Shown: positions 9,997 to 19,818, counted from the stretch's first letter. The stretch is 64,000 nt of DNA from an uncultured Collinsella sp. (GCA_958435945.1 CAUBIC010000007.1:1-64000); one strand, 5' to 3'. The notes: generated by a model not told the origin, from the sequence alone. Numbers and translations are program-made.

Positions 9997-10010
9997 CGAA
10001 CATCTGTGCG
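9997..10010 (+). promoter_or_regulatory. Candidate LexA (SOS) box upstream of uvrA
   Basis: The 14-mer CGAACATCTGTGCG differs at one position from the Gram-positive SOS consensus CGAAC-N4-GTTCG. It lies about 60 bases before the uvrA start, a normal place for a LexA operator. This is a motif match only. Confidence 0.5.
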
Positions 10011-10071
10011 CGTTGAGTGCGTTAAACTCATCGACAGTGTGATTTGAGGTTATAGGAGGCAAGGAGCTTCC

Positions 10072-12948
10072 ATGTCTGATTCTTCTATCGTTATCCGTGG
10101 TGCGCGCGAACACAACCTGCGCAATATCGATGTTTCCATCCCGCGCGACGAGCTCGTGGTCATTACCGGTCTTTCGGGCTCGGGCAAGAGCTCGCTGGCG
10201 TTTGACACGATCTATGCCGAGGGTCAGCGTCGCTACGTGGAGAGCCTGTCGAGTTATGCGCGCCAGTTTTTAGGCCAGATGGACAAGCCCGATCTAGACT
10301 CGATCGACGGCCTTTCGCCGGCCGTCTCGATCGATCAGAAGACGACGTCCAAGAATCCGCGCTCGACGGTGGGTACTGTAACTGAGATTTATGACTACCT
10401 TCGCTTGCTTTTTGCACGCGTGGGCACGCCGCACTGTCCCGAGTGCGGTCGCGTTATCGAGCGCCAGACCACCGACCAGGTCGCCGATAAGGTCCTGGCA
10501 GCGGGAGAGGGTCGTCGTGCGTTTGTGCTGGCACCGGTGGTGCGCGGGCGCAAAGGCGAGTACGCAAAATTGTTCGAGGATCTTCGGGCTGAGGGCTTTA
10601 GCCGCGTGCGTGTCGACGGCGAAGTACGCTCGCTCGACGACCCCATCGATCTGGACAAAAAGTTCAAGCACGATATCGAGGTCGTAGTCGACCGCATCGT
10701 GATTCGGGAAAACTCTCTGGGCCGTATCGCCGAGTCGGTTGAACAGGCGACTGCCTTGGCACACGGCAATGTGAACGTGTACATGCTGCCCGATCGCGAT
10801 GCTCCCGAGGGAACCGAGGGCGAGCTGCTGGAGTATTCGTTGGCTCTGGCGTGCCCGGAGCACGGGCACTCCATCGACGACCTACAACCCCGCGACTTTT
10901 CGTTCAACGCGCCCTATGGTGCGTGTCCCGAGTGCGATGGTCTGGGCTTTAAGAAAACGGTCGATGCCGAGGCGCTGATTGAGGACCCGTCGAAGTCGAT
11001 TGCCGATGGGGTCTTTGGAAGCCTGTTCGGCAATTCGAACTACTACCCCCAGATCTTCGCCGCGGTCTGTAAGCACTTTAAGGTGAGCGCGGATACACCG
11101 TGGGAAGACCTACCTCCGCGAGTGCGCCGTGCATTTTTGGATGGCATGGGCGACAAGAAGATTTCGGTGGACTATCAAAAGCTCGACGGTCGTCGCAGCC
11201 AGTGGGACACCAAGTTTTCGGGCGTGCGCAATATCCTGTACGAGCGCTATACCGAGACGACCAACGAGAACACTAAGGCGCGCCTGGAGAAGTACATTCG
11301 CGAGGAGCCGTGTTCGAGCTGCCATGGTGCTCGCCTGCGCCCCGAGATGCTCGCCGTCACCGTGGGCGGCAAGTCCATTTATGAGGTTTGTTGCCTGTCG
11401 TGCCGCGAGTCGCTCGAGTTTTTTGAGGACCTTGAGCTCACCGAGCGTCAACAATTCATCGGCGGTCGTATCGTCAAGGAAATCCTGGAACGCTTGCGTT
11501 TTCTGGTTGATGTCGGCCTTGATTATCTGACGCTCGATCGTGCTTCGGCGACGCTTTCCGGCGGTGAGGCGCAGCGCATTCGCCTGGCTACGCAGATCGG
11601 TGCGGGCCTCATGGGCGTTCTCTATATTCTGGACGAGCCTTCGATTGGTCTTCACCAGCGCGACAACGAGCGGCTGATTAAGACACTCGAGCGCCTGCGC
11701 GATATCGGCAACACCGTTATCGTCGTTGAACACGATGAGGACACGATTCGCGCTGCCGACTATGTGATCGATATGGGGCCAGGCGCGGGCGTCAACGGCG
11801 GGCACGTGGTCGCCGCGGGAACGCCTGCCGATATCATGGCGTGCCCCGATTCCATGACGGGTGCTTATTTGACCGGCAAGCGGATGATCCGCGTGCCAGA
11901 CGAGCGCCGCAAGCCCGGCCGCGGCTGCCTTAAGATCACGGGCGCCCGCGCCAACAACCTCAAAAACGTTACCGCCAAGATTGAGTTTGGTACGCTCACA
12001 GTCGTTACCGGTGTTTCGGGATCGGGCAAGAGCTCCCTGGTCACCGATACGATTGCGCCCGCGCTTACGAATGCCATCCACCGTTCGACGCGTCCCGTGG
12101 GTCCGTACAAGAAGATTGAGGGCATCGAGTGCATCGATAAGGTGATCGACATTGACCAGTCGCCGATCGGTCGCACGCCGCGTTCGAACCCTGCGACCTA
12201 TATTGGCCTGTGGGATGATCTGCGCGCGCTGTTTGCGAGCACGCCGGAGTCGAAGGCGCGTGGCTACTCGCCGGGACGCTTCTCCTTTAATGTGAGCGGC
12301 GGACGCTGCGAGGCGTGCAAGGGCGACGGCCAGATCAAGATTGAGATGCACTTTCTTCCCGATATTTATGTTCCCTGCGAGGCTTGTGGCGGCAAGCGCT
12401 ATAACCGCGAGACGCTCGAGGTTACCTATCGTGGCAAGACTATCTCGGACGTACTTGACATGAGCGTGGCCGAGGCACTGGCTTTCTTTGGGAATATTCC
12501 GCAGATCAAGCGAAAGCTTCAAACCCTGTATGACGTCGGCCTAGGTTATGTGAGCTTGGGCCAGCCCGCCACGACGCTCTCGGGTGGTGAGGCGCAGCGC
12601 GTAAAGCTCGCCAAGGAGCTTCATCGCCGTCAGACGGGTAAGACGTTCTATATTTTGGACGAGCCTACGACCGGTCTTCATTTTGAGGACGTTCGCCAGT
12701 TACTTGATGTGTTGCAGCGTCTAGTCGATGCGGGCAATACGGTGTTGGTGATCGAGCACAACCTCGATGTCATCAAGGTCGCCGACCGTCTGATCGATAT
12801 GGGTCCCGAGGGTGGCAACGGTGGCGGAACTGTCGTGGTCTCGGGTACGCCAGAGCAGGTTGCGGCATGCCCGCAGAGCTATACCGGCAAGTTCTTGGCG
12901 CCGTTGCTCAAACGCGATAAGGAGCGTCAAGCGCAACTCGATGCCTAA
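10072..12948 (+). CDS. uvrA: Excinuclease ABC subunit A
   Basis: Damage sensor of nucleotide excision repair, a tandem ABC ATPase. The 958-residue product has the first Walker A GLSGSGKSSLAFDT near the N-terminus, a zinc module beginning CPECGR, two LSGGEAQR signatures (about residues 495 and 840), the second Walker A GVSGSGKSSLVTDT and the second zinc finger CEACKGDGQIK...CEACGG. Length matches the family. Start ATG 10072 follows AGGAGGCAAGGAGCTTCC. A hairpin terminator follows at 12971. A candidate SOS box lies upstream, consistent with damage induction. Confidence 0.98.
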   Translation: MSDSSIVIRGAREHNLRNIDVSIPRDELVVITGLSGSGKSSLAFDTIYAEGQRRYVESLSSYARQFLGQMDKPDLDSIDGLSPAVSIDQKTTSKNPRSTVGTVTEIYDYLRLLFARVGTPHCPECGRVIERQTTDQVADKVLAAGEGRRAFVLAPVVRGRKGEYAKLFEDLRAEGFSRVRVDGEVRSLDDPIDLDKKFKHDIEVVVDRIVIRENSLGRIAESVEQATALAHGNVNVYMLPDRDAPEGTEGELLEYSLALACPEHGHSIDDLQPRDFSFNAPYGACPECDGLGFKKTVDAEALIEDPSKSIADGVFGSLFGNSNYYPQIFAAVCKHFKVSADTPWEDLPPRVRRAFLDGMGDKKISVDYQKLDGRRSQWDTKFSGVRNILYERYTETTNENTKARLEKYIREEPCSSCHGARLRPEMLAVTVGGKSIYEVCCLSCRESLEFFEDLELTERQQFIGGRIVKEILERLRFLVDVGLDYLTLDRASATLSGGEAQRIRLATQIGAGLMGVLYILDEPSIGLHQRDNERLIKTLERLRDIGNTVIVVEHDEDTIRAADYVIDMGPGAGVNGGHVVAAGTPADIMACPDSMTGAYLTGKRMIRVPDERRKPGRGCLKITGARANNLKNVTAKIEFGTLTVVTGVSGSGKSSLVTDTIAPALTNAIHRSTRPVGPYKKIEGIECIDKVIDIDQSPIGRTPRSNPATYIGLWDDLRALFASTPESKARGYSPGRFSFNVSGGRCEACKGDGQIKIEMHFLPDIYVPCEACGGKRYNRETLEVTYRGKTISDVLDMSVAEALAFFGNIPQIKRKLQTLYDVGLGYVSLGQPATTLSGGEAQRVKLAKELHRRQTGKTFYILDEPTTGLHFEDVRQLLDVLQRLVDAGNTVLVIEHNLDVIKVADRLIDMGPEGGNGGGTVVVSGTPEQVAACPQSYTGKFLAPLLKRDKERQAQLDA

Positions 12949-12970
12949 TACATAGGTGTTTTTGAAACAT

Positions 12971-13012
12971 GAGCGCCGCCGATTCCTTGCGATTCGGTGG
13001 CGCTCTCTTTGT
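12971..13012 (+). terminator. Terminator after uvrA
   Basis: GAGCGCCGCCGA pairs with TCGGTGGCGCTC (one wobble) and is followed by TCTTT. Confidence 0.75.
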
Positions 13013-13084
13013 CGAGATAGCGTATGCCGCGCAAATGGACATATACTTAAAAATTGCGTTCTTATATGAGGGAAAGGATATGCC

Positions 13085-13585
13085 ATGCCGAAGGCCGTGA
13101 AGACGCCAAAGACCAACGCCATGCGTGAGCTGGAAAGCGCCGGCATCCCCTATGTTCTCCATACGTACGAAGACGATGACGACGAATCGTCGGGGCTGGG
13201 CGTCGCGATTTCCGAGCAGCTTGGCGAGGAGCCCGGTCAGGGATTTAAGACCCTGGTCTGCACGACGCCGTCCAACGACCATGTCGTATGCTGCATTCCC
13301 GTTGCCGACGAGCTCGACCTCAAGGCCGCCGCGCGCGCCGCAGGCGAAAAGTCGCTGACCATGATGCATGTCAAAGATTTGCTTGCCGCGACGGGGTATG
13401 TCCGCGGCGGTTGCAGTCCGGTCGGTATGAAAAAACGCTTCCGGACTCTGATCGATGAGACATGCGTCCTTTGGGATACCATTTTTATCTCGGGTGGCAA
13501 GCGCGGCTATCAGCTTGAGCTTGCTCCCGATGACTTAGTTGCATTTTGCGGGGCGACGGTTGCCCCGATCACGAGAGAGGACTGA
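13085..13585 (+). CDS. ybaK: YbaK/EbsC-type aminoacyl-tRNA deacylase
   Basis: A 166-residue single-domain protein of the YbaK/ProX editing family, predicted to hydrolyse mischarged Cys-tRNA(Pro). It begins with the usual TPKTNAMRELESAGIPYVLHTYE strand-helix arrangement and contains FKTLVC, an invariant-looking lysine region, and GYVRGGCSPVGMKK, the family loop with GGxSPxGxxK. The start ATG 13085 has GAAAGGATATGCC upstream. It is 3 bases from murJ and probably cotranscribed with it. Confidence 0.88.
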   Translation: MPKAVKTPKTNAMRELESAGIPYVLHTYEDDDDESSGLGVAISEQLGEEPGQGFKTLVCTTPSNDHVVCCIPVADELDLKAAARAAGEKSLTMMHVKDLLAATGYVRGGCSPVGMKKRFRTLIDETCVLWDTIFISGGKRGYQLELAPDDLVAFCGATVAPITRED

Positions 13586-13588
13586 GCG

Positions 13589-15892
13589 ATGCCGCAGGAA
13601 GAATCAAAGCGCGGAGCTCACTTTGCAAAAGGGTCGGCTCCTCAGACGCCCGCGCCCGAGGCCGCTTCGTTCGATAACGAGATTCGAAACGCCTGGTCCG
13701 CTGCCGCTGACCCGGGCGAGACGGCCGTGTACTTGCGTGCCGCCGGTGCCGGCACGGCACTTCCCCGTACGGTTCTTTCTTCGGCTCGTCCCGATGAGAC
13801 GGCTGTCTTTTTGGTCGCCGCTCAATCGAGCGCCAGCGTGATGCCGATCGCCTCCGAGGCTCCTCGTGCGCCGCGTCCCGATGAGACGGCGGTGTTTTTG
13901 ATGGCAGCCCAGGGAAAGAGCACACCGCAGAGCGCTCCTGCCGCTCGTTCCGCCAAGCCCACGGCTCATGATGATGGCGAACCGCTTTTTTCGGATGACG
14001 AATGGTCGCCTCTTGGTTCGACCGATCCCGTCGAGGGCGTGGCCATCGACGGTGATGACGACTGGGACCCTCTGTCGTTTTCTGCCCGAACCGTCGCCGC
14101 CAATGAAGTTGACACGGTGTTTGGCGACCATGCCATATTCGATGATGATGCCGTATCCGGTAACAACATGCCGAACAGCGATGACGCCGCACCTGCTGAT
14201 GACGCCGTTTTGGTTGACGATCCCTTTGCGATAACCGGCTCCTTTGCCGTTGTGGACGATTTGCCGCCACAAGATGAGGTTTATGAGGACTCTCAGGACG
14301 ACGTAGACGATATGGGTTCGTCGGACTACTCCACGGTTGGTCGTTCTGCTGGCCTTATGACCGTGCTGACCATCGTGTCGCGTGTCACCGGGTTTATCCG
14401 CACGTGGGCCATGGCGGCCGCCATCGGTATGTCGCTGCTCTCGTCCTCCTATCAGGTTGCCAACAACCTGCCCAACATGCTCTACGAGCTCGTGATGGGC
14501 GGCATGCTCGTTACGGCGTTTTTGCCAGTGTATATGGGTGTGAGGCGCGAGCAGGGTCGCGAGGCATCGAACGAGTATGTCGGCAACCTGCTCGGTATTC
14601 TGCTTCTGCTGCTGGGCGGTATCTCGCTGCTGGGCACCGTGTTTGCTCCCGGCTTTATTTGGACGCAGTCGTTCCTTTCGGGCGATGGCGGCAGCATGGA
14701 TACCGCTGCGTTCATGTTCCGCTTCTTTGCTATTCAAATTCTGTTTTATGGCTTGGGCTCGGTGTTCTCGGGCGTTCTCAACGCACACCGCGACTATTTC
14801 TGGTCGACGTTTGCCCCGGTTCTCAACAATGTCATCGTCATCGCCAGCTTTATGGGCTTTGCTCCCGTGTCTGCACAATTTGGCGAGCAGGCCGGTATTA
14901 TCTTGATCGCAGCTGGTACGACCCTCGGCGTCTTTGTCCAGATGGCCTGCCAGATTCCCGCGCTTGGCAAGCATGGCGTGCATCCTCATATCCATATCGA
15001 CTTTAAGGATCCCGCGCTGCGACAGACGATCGCGCTTGGTATCCCGACGCTGCTCGCCACGGTGTGCATGTTTGTCTCGACCTCCATTACCAATGCCGCC
15101 GCGCTGGTGGTGCAGCCCGAGACCGGCCCTTCCGTCATCGCATATGCGCGCCTGTGGTACACATTGCCCTATGCGCTGATCGCCGCCTCGCTTTCGACGG
15201 CACTCTATACCGAACTCTCTCACGATGCGCAGGAGAAGGATTACGACAGCGTCCGCACGGGCATTTCGCGCGGTGTCGCCCAGATGCTCTTCTTCCTGAT
15301 TCCGTTTGCGATGTATCTGATCGTCTTCGCCCGTCCGCTCAACATGATCTACTGCGCCGGCAAGTTCGATGAATCCGGTGTGGCGCTGGTGTCGGAGTTC
15401 CTTATCTATCTGGCACTTTCCCTGCCGCTCTACGGCGTGGTCGTGCTGATGCAGAAGAGCTTCTCGGCCCTGCTCGACATGAAGCCCTACGGTCGTTATT
15501 GCCTTTACTCTGCCATTGGACAGGCCGGTTCGGTGCTGCTGTTTGGCGTGGTGCTGGGCTACGGTATGCCGGCAATTGCGCTTTCGTACGTCGTTGACTA
15601 CGTAGTCTTGGTCGGATGCTCACTGTGGTGGCTGCGCCGTCGTCTGCATGGCCTTCAGGTCAAGTCTATCCTGCATGGCGGTTTCTTCGGCCTACTGTTC
15701 GGTGGCTTGGGCGCTGCCGCGGGTGCCGGCGTCATGTGGGCACTTGAGCACTTTGTCGGAGCGCTTGGCAGTTCGATCCTAATTACCCTGGGCTACGTTT
15801 GTGTTGCAGGCGTCGTCTCGCTCGCTGTAACTTTTGGTCTCGCCTTCGTCTTTAAGATGCCCGAGGTCTCGGCGCTGCTTCGTCGCAAGTAG
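13589..15892 (+). CDS. murJ: MurJ/MviN lipid II flippase with long acidic N-terminal tail
   Basis: The 767-residue protein has a C-terminal MurJ fold of about 510 residues with many membrane segments, beginning GLMTVLTIVSRVTGFIRTWA near residue 252. It is predicted to flip lipid II for peptidoglycan synthesis. Unusual for bacterial MurJ is a hydrophilic cytoplasmic N-terminus of about 245 residues, rich in Asp, Ala and Pro. It contains three copies of a short motif: DPGETAVYL (41-49), RPDETAVFL (67-75) and RPDETAVFL (96-104). The motif resembles Thr-containing substrates of PknB-type kinases read by FHA domains. The GTG start of uvrC follows its TAG with no gap. Confidence 0.92.
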   Translation: MPQEESKRGAHFAKGSAPQTPAPEAASFDNEIRNAWSAAADPGETAVYLRAAGAGTALPRTVLSSARPDETAVFLVAAQSSASVMPIASEAPRAPRPDETAVFLMAAQGKSTPQSAPAARSAKPTAHDDGEPLFSDDEWSPLGSTDPVEGVAIDGDDDWDPLSFSARTVAANEVDTVFGDHAIFDDDAVSGNNMPNSDDAAPADDAVLVDDPFAITGSFAVVDDLPPQDEVYEDSQDDVDDMGSSDYSTVGRSAGLMTVLTIVSRVTGFIRTWAMAAAIGMSLLSSSYQVANNLPNMLYELVMGGMLVTAFLPVYMGVRREQGREASNEYVGNLLGILLLLLGGISLLGTVFAPGFIWTQSFLSGDGGSMDTAAFMFRFFAIQILFYGLGSVFSGVLNAHRDYFWSTFAPVLNNVIVIASFMGFAPVSAQFGEQAGIILIAAGTTLGVFVQMACQIPALGKHGVHPHIHIDFKDPALRQTIALGIPTLLATVCMFVSTSITNAAALVVQPETGPSVIAYARLWYTLPYALIAASLSTALYTELSHDAQEKDYDSVRTGISRGVAQMLFFLIPFAMYLIVFARPLNMIYCAGKFDESGVALVSEFLIYLALSLPLYGVVVLMQKSFSALLDMKPYGRYCLYSAIGQAGSVLLFGVVLGYGMPAIALSYVVDYVVLVGCSLWWLRRRLHGLQVKSILHGGFFGLLFGGLGAAAGAGVMWALEHFVGALGSSILITLGYVCVAGVVSLAVTFGLAFVFKMPEVSALLRRK

Positions 15893-17839
15893 GTGCGCGT
15901 GGCAGGTCACGACAACATTCCAACACTTGCCGAGCAGGTTTCGCGCGTTCCCACGCAACCCGGCTGCTACCTTTGGAAAGATGCCAAGGGTGATGTCATC
16001 TATGTGGGCAAGGCAAAAAACCTGCGTGCCCGTATGCGTCAATACGTGACACTGCAGGACGAGCGTCAAAAGATCCCGCTCATGATGCAGCTGGTGGCGA
16101 GTTTCGACTATATCGTGGTGGAGACCGAGCACGAGGCATTGGTGCTCGAGCGCAATCTGATTGGCCAGTACCATCCGTACTTTAACGTCGATCTCAAAGA
16201 CGATAAAAGCTATCCCTTTATCGCCATTACCAAGAGCGACTTGTTTCCGGCTATTAAATACACGCGAGAGCGTCATAAACCGGGAACGCGCTATTTTGGC
16301 CCCTATACCGATAGCCGTGCGGCGCGTGAGACCATCGATACGCTACGCAAGGTTATTCCTATTTGCTCGGCATCCTGTGCGGAATGGCGCAGCTGCCGCC
16401 GCATCGTCGAATCTCATAAGGGCGAAGAAGACATCGTCAATATGATTTGCGCGCAAAACGGGCGTCCCTGCTTTGACTACCATGTCGGGCGCGGGCCGGG
16501 CGCATGCGTCGGCGCGATTTCCCCTGCCGACTATGCCAAGAACGTCAAACGTGTCGAACGTTTCTTGTCGGGCCATCGCAAGGATGTCGTTGACGAGCTT
16601 ACGTCCGAGATGACGGAGGCAGCCGAGACGCTCGATTTTGAGCGTGCGGCGCGCGTCAAGCGTCGCCTGGAAGTCATTAGGGGCCTGGACGATCGCCAAC
16701 AGGTCGTTTTTCCATCGAGCGTCGATATCGACGTCATCGGCTTCTATCGCGAAGAGACTATCTCTGCCGCCTGTGTCTTTGTCGTTCGCGAGGGCCGAAC
16801 GGTTCGAACTTGTGAGTTCATCCTCGATAAAGGCCTGGATGTCGACGAGGAAGAGCTTCAATCGGGCTTTCTTAAGCGCTATTACGACGAGACGGCTGAT
16901 ATTCCAGCCGAGATCAATCTCTCTGTCGAGCTTGAGGATGCCGAGGCGTTGGGGGAGTGGCTTGCGGGCAAGCGCGAACGCTCTTGCCATCTCCATAGGC
17001 CGCAGCGCGGCGAAAAGCACCGCCTGCTCGATATGGCTTCCAAAAATGCGCGCCATGCCCTCATGCGCTACATGATGCGCACGGGGTATGCTGACGATCG
17101 CACCAATCAAGCGCTCCTGGAGCTCGAAAGCGCGCTGGCGCTGCCTGCGCCGCCGTTGCGCATCGAGTGCTTCGATATCTCGACGTTGCACGGCACCTTT
17201 ACCGTCGCTTCGATGGTGGTATTTACCAATGGCCGTGCCGACAAGGGCCAGTATCGTCGCTTTAAAATTCAGGCCGAATTGGACGAGGCGAACGACTTCG
17301 TATCGATGTCCGAGGTTCTGGGGCGTCGCTATGCTCCCGAGCGCATGGCGGACGAGCGCTTTGGCTCGCGCCCCGATTTGCTCGTTGTCGATGGCGGCAA
17401 ACCGCAATTGACCGCTGCAATTAAGCAACTTGAGGCGCTTGGCCTCGATATACCAGTTTGTGGCTTGGCAAAGGCCGATGAGGAAGTTTTCGTGCCGTGG
17501 GACGAGACCCCCGTCGTGCTGCCGACCGGCTCCGCTTCGCTTTATCTGATCAAGCAGGTTCGCGATGAATCCCACCGATTTGCGATTACGTTCCATCGCG
17601 AGTTGCGCGATAAGGCTATGACGGTTTCGGTGCTTGACGACGTTCCGGGCGTGGGACCCACCAGAAAACGTGCCATTATGCGCCATTTTGGCTCGATGAA
17701 GCGTTTGCGCGCGGCAAGCGAGCAGGAGATTGCGGAAGTTCGAGGCGTTCCGGCCGATGTCGCCAAAGCGGTCCACGAGGCACTTGTTGCATGGAATGCC
17801 GAGCGCGCCCAGGCATCGGCCAGCCGTTCCGAAAACTAA
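15893..17839 (+). CDS. uvrC: Excinuclease ABC subunit C
   Basis: Dual-incision nuclease of nucleotide excision repair. The 648-residue product has an N-terminal GIY-YIG domain (GCYLWKDAKGDVIYVGKAKNLRARM), a central UVR motif (LDFERAARVKRRLEVI), an RNase H-like nuclease domain (RIECFDISTLHGTFTVASMVVF, then LLVVDGGKPQL) and C-terminal helix-hairpin-helix repeats (LDDVPGVGPTRKRAIM, EVRGVPADVAKAV). The start is GTG at 15893 or the in-frame GTG at 15899. Both are compatible with coupling to murJ. Confidence 0.96.
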   Translation: MRVAGHDNIPTLAEQVSRVPTQPGCYLWKDAKGDVIYVGKAKNLRARMRQYVTLQDERQKIPLMMQLVASFDYIVVETEHEALVLERNLIGQYHPYFNVDLKDDKSYPFIAITKSDLFPAIKYTRERHKPGTRYFGPYTDSRAARETIDTLRKVIPICSASCAEWRSCRRIVESHKGEEDIVNMICAQNGRPCFDYHVGRGPGACVGAISPADYAKNVKRVERFLSGHRKDVVDELTSEMTEAAETLDFERAARVKRRLEVIRGLDDRQQVVFPSSVDIDVIGFYREETISAACVFVVREGRTVRTCEFILDKGLDVDEEELQSGFLKRYYDETADIPAEINLSVELEDAEALGEWLAGKRERSCHLHRPQRGEKHRLLDMASKNARHALMRYMMRTGYADDRTNQALLELESALALPAPPLRIECFDISTLHGTFTVASMVVFTNGRADKGQYRRFKIQAELDEANDFVSMSEVLGRRYAPERMADERFGSRPDLLVVDGGKPQLTAAIKQLEALGLDIPVCGLAKADEEVFVPWDETPVVLPTGSASLYLIKQVRDESHRFAITFHRELRDKAMTVSVLDDVPGVGPTRKRAIMRHFGSMKRLRAASEQEIAEVRGVPADVAKAVHEALVAWNAERAQASASRSEN

Positions 17840-17939
17840 ACGCGCTTCTAAACAACTGATATACATGATTGGCTGATTTTCAATCATTTATTTCGCGGCG
17901 ATTACCTGCTGATTTCGGGTTTTATTAACGCTAAAACGT

Positions 17940-17969
17940 TTGACTAGCCATGGTGAATAACCCTGCTAT
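17940..17969 (+). promoter_or_regulatory. Candidate promoter P1 of the sialate island
   Basis: TTGACT (17940-17945) and TGCTAT (17964-17969) are separated by 18 bases. It lies about 240 bases before the first island gene. A nearby AACG-N6-CGTT (17927-17940) may be an operator. The gap 17840-18204 contains no gene I can support. Confidence 0.5.
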
Positions 17970-18046
17970 CCTGCGGGTTGACGAAGACTGATATCTCACC
18001 TCGTCGATACATACTGTCTGTCGAATCGTTTGTCAATGAATTCGGT

Positions 18047-18067
18047 GAACGGTAGTAAATACCGTTC
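18047..18067. promoter_or_regulatory. Perfect 8-bp inverted repeat, candidate operator
   Basis: GAACGGTA and TACCGTTC flank GTAAA. It lies between P1 and a second possible promoter (TTGGGT 18108-18113, 16-base spacer, TATATA 18130-18135), where a repressor of the sialate genes could bind. Confidence 0.45.
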
Positions 18068-18204
18068 AAGCGTATGTATGTATCGGTCGCCGAGCGCGGC
18101 ACCCAAGTTGGGTTTGTCGGTAGGTAAGGTATATATCGTCCGCAAGTTGCGCGGGGGCAAGTCTAGGTGCTCCCGGGTAAGATTCTCTATTGATAGGAGA
18201 AGAC

Positions 18205-19818
18205 ATGGCCATCATCAACAAGGGTATGTCCAGGCGTTCGTTCCTCGGCCTCACCGGCAGCGTCGCTGCTGTCGCAGGGCTTGGTCTCACCGGCTGCGGT
18301 GGCAGCTCTAGCGACGAGGGTTCCGCTTCCGGTTCCACCGATTCCGCCAACCGTGGCGGCGGCGTGATCACCGCTGGTTCCGCTTACGCTCCGTCCAGCT
18401 TCGACCCCGCCAGCACCGGCTCCGCTGTGGGCCTGGGTGCTAACTGGCACGTCGTCGAGGGCCTCTACGGCATCGATTACCACGACTACAGCACCTTCAA
18501 CGAGCTCGCCACCGACGACCCCAAGTCTGTGGACGACACCACTTTCGAGGTTACCATCCGCAAGGGCGCCAAGTTCTCCGATGGCACCGAGGTCACCGCT
18601 GACGATGTCGTTGCCTCCTACACCGCTTGCGCCGCTTCCGCTACCTATGCTCCGTTCTTCCAGCCCTTCGAGTCCATCGAGGCCAAGGACGCCAGCACCG
18701 TGACGGTCAAGACCAAGGTCCCCAACTTCTCCCTGCTCAAGGATCGTCTGGCCATCGTCCGCGTTACCCCGGCCACCCAGACCGAGGAGGATCGCGCCAA
18801 GCAGCCGATCGGCTCCGGCCCCTGGATGTACGACTCTATCTCCGATACCGAGATCACCCTGGTTCCCAATCCCGAGTACAACGGTGAGTATGCTGCCGAG
18901 GATAAGAAGATCCAGTACAGCATCCTGACCGACCCCACCGCTCGCGTTACCGCTCAGCAGGAGGGCTCCACGCTCGTTATGGAGCTCGTTACCGCTGACG
19001 CTGTCGACCAGCTCGAGAGCGCCGGCTGCAAGATCGATAACGTTCAGGGTTTCGGCACCCGCTTCATCATGTTCAACGTCGCCAAGGAGCCTTGGAACAA
19101 CGTCAAGGTCCGTCAGGCTGTCATGTATGCGCTCGACACCGAGAAGATGGTCAGCAACACCTTCGCCGGCCTTGCCACCGCTGCCAGCTGCTACCTGCCC
19201 AAGAGCTTCACCAACTATCATGAGGCTTCCACGGTGTACAAGACCGACGCCAAGAAGGCTAAGAAGCTCATCGAGGAGTCCGGCATCACCCCGGGTGCCA
19301 TCACCCTGCGCACCACCGACAACGAGCAGATTAAGGGCATGGCCGCCCAGGTCAAGAACGACCTCGACGCTCTCGGCTTCGAGGTGACCATCCAGACCGA
19401 TACCTCGCCGGCCACCTACGCTGCCATCGACGGCGGCGAGGCCTACGATATCCTCCTTGCCCCTGGCGATCCGTCCTGCTTCGGCGCTGACCCCGACCTG
19501 CTGCTCAACTGGTGGTACGGCGACAACGTCTGGATGCAGACCCGTTGCCCGTGGAAGGAGTCCGCTGAGTGGGAGAAGCTCCACGGTCTCATGGACGAGG
19601 CTCTTGCCGCCGAGGGCGACGAGCAGCAGAAGAAGTGGAACGAGTGCTTCGACATCATCGCCGACAACGCTGTTCTGTACCCCGTTGTCCACGTCAAGAC
19701 CGTCTCCGCTTCCTGGGACGATCCGTCCACCGCGCCCAACGGCGAGGCCCTCGATGGCTTCAAGGGCATCGGCACGACGAGCATGTCCTTCAGGGGCGTC
19801 GCGACCGTCAAGGCCTAA
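18205..19818 (+). CDS. ABC transporter solute-binding lipoprotein (family 5), likely for sialic acid
   Basis: A 537-residue lipoprotein. The N-terminus has twin arginines (MSRRSFLGL), a hydrophobic stretch and the lipobox LTGC with Cys31, so it is probably exported and lipid-anchored outside the membrane. The mature part is an extracellular solute-binding family 5 protein (peptide/nickel/opine type; PSSFDPAS, KFSDGTEVTADDV, RQAVMYALD). Its position at the head of a cluster with nanA, nanK and nanE suggests sialic acid as ligand, as in Sat-type importers; oligopeptide is the alternative. ATG 18205 follows ATAGGAGAAGAC. A hairpin just after the gene may limit expression of the downstream permeases. 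Confidence 0.85.
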   Translation: MAIINKGMSRRSFLGLTGSVAAVAGLGLTGCGGSSSDEGSASGSTDSANRGGGVITAGSAYAPSSFDPASTGSAVGLGANWHVVEGLYGIDYHDYSTFNELATDDPKSVDDTTFEVTIRKGAKFSDGTEVTADDVVASYTACAASATYAPFFQPFESIEAKDASTVTVKTKVPNFSLLKDRLAIVRVTPATQTEEDRAKQPIGSGPWMYDSISDTEITLVPNPEYNGEYAAEDKKIQYSILTDPTARVTAQQEGSTLVMELVTADAVDQLESAGCKIDNVQGFGTRFIMFNVAKEPWNNVKVRQAVMYALDTEKMVSNTFAGLATAASCYLPKSFTNYHEASTVYKTDAKKAKKLIEESGITPGAITLRTTDNEQIKGMAAQVKNDLDALGFEVTIQTDTSPATYAAIDGGEAYDILLAPGDPSCFGADPDLLLNWWYGDNVWMQTRCPWKESAEWEKLHGLMDEALAAEGDEQQKKWNECFDIIADNAVLYPVVHVKTVSASWDDPSTAPNGEALDGFKGIGTTSMSFRGVATVKA

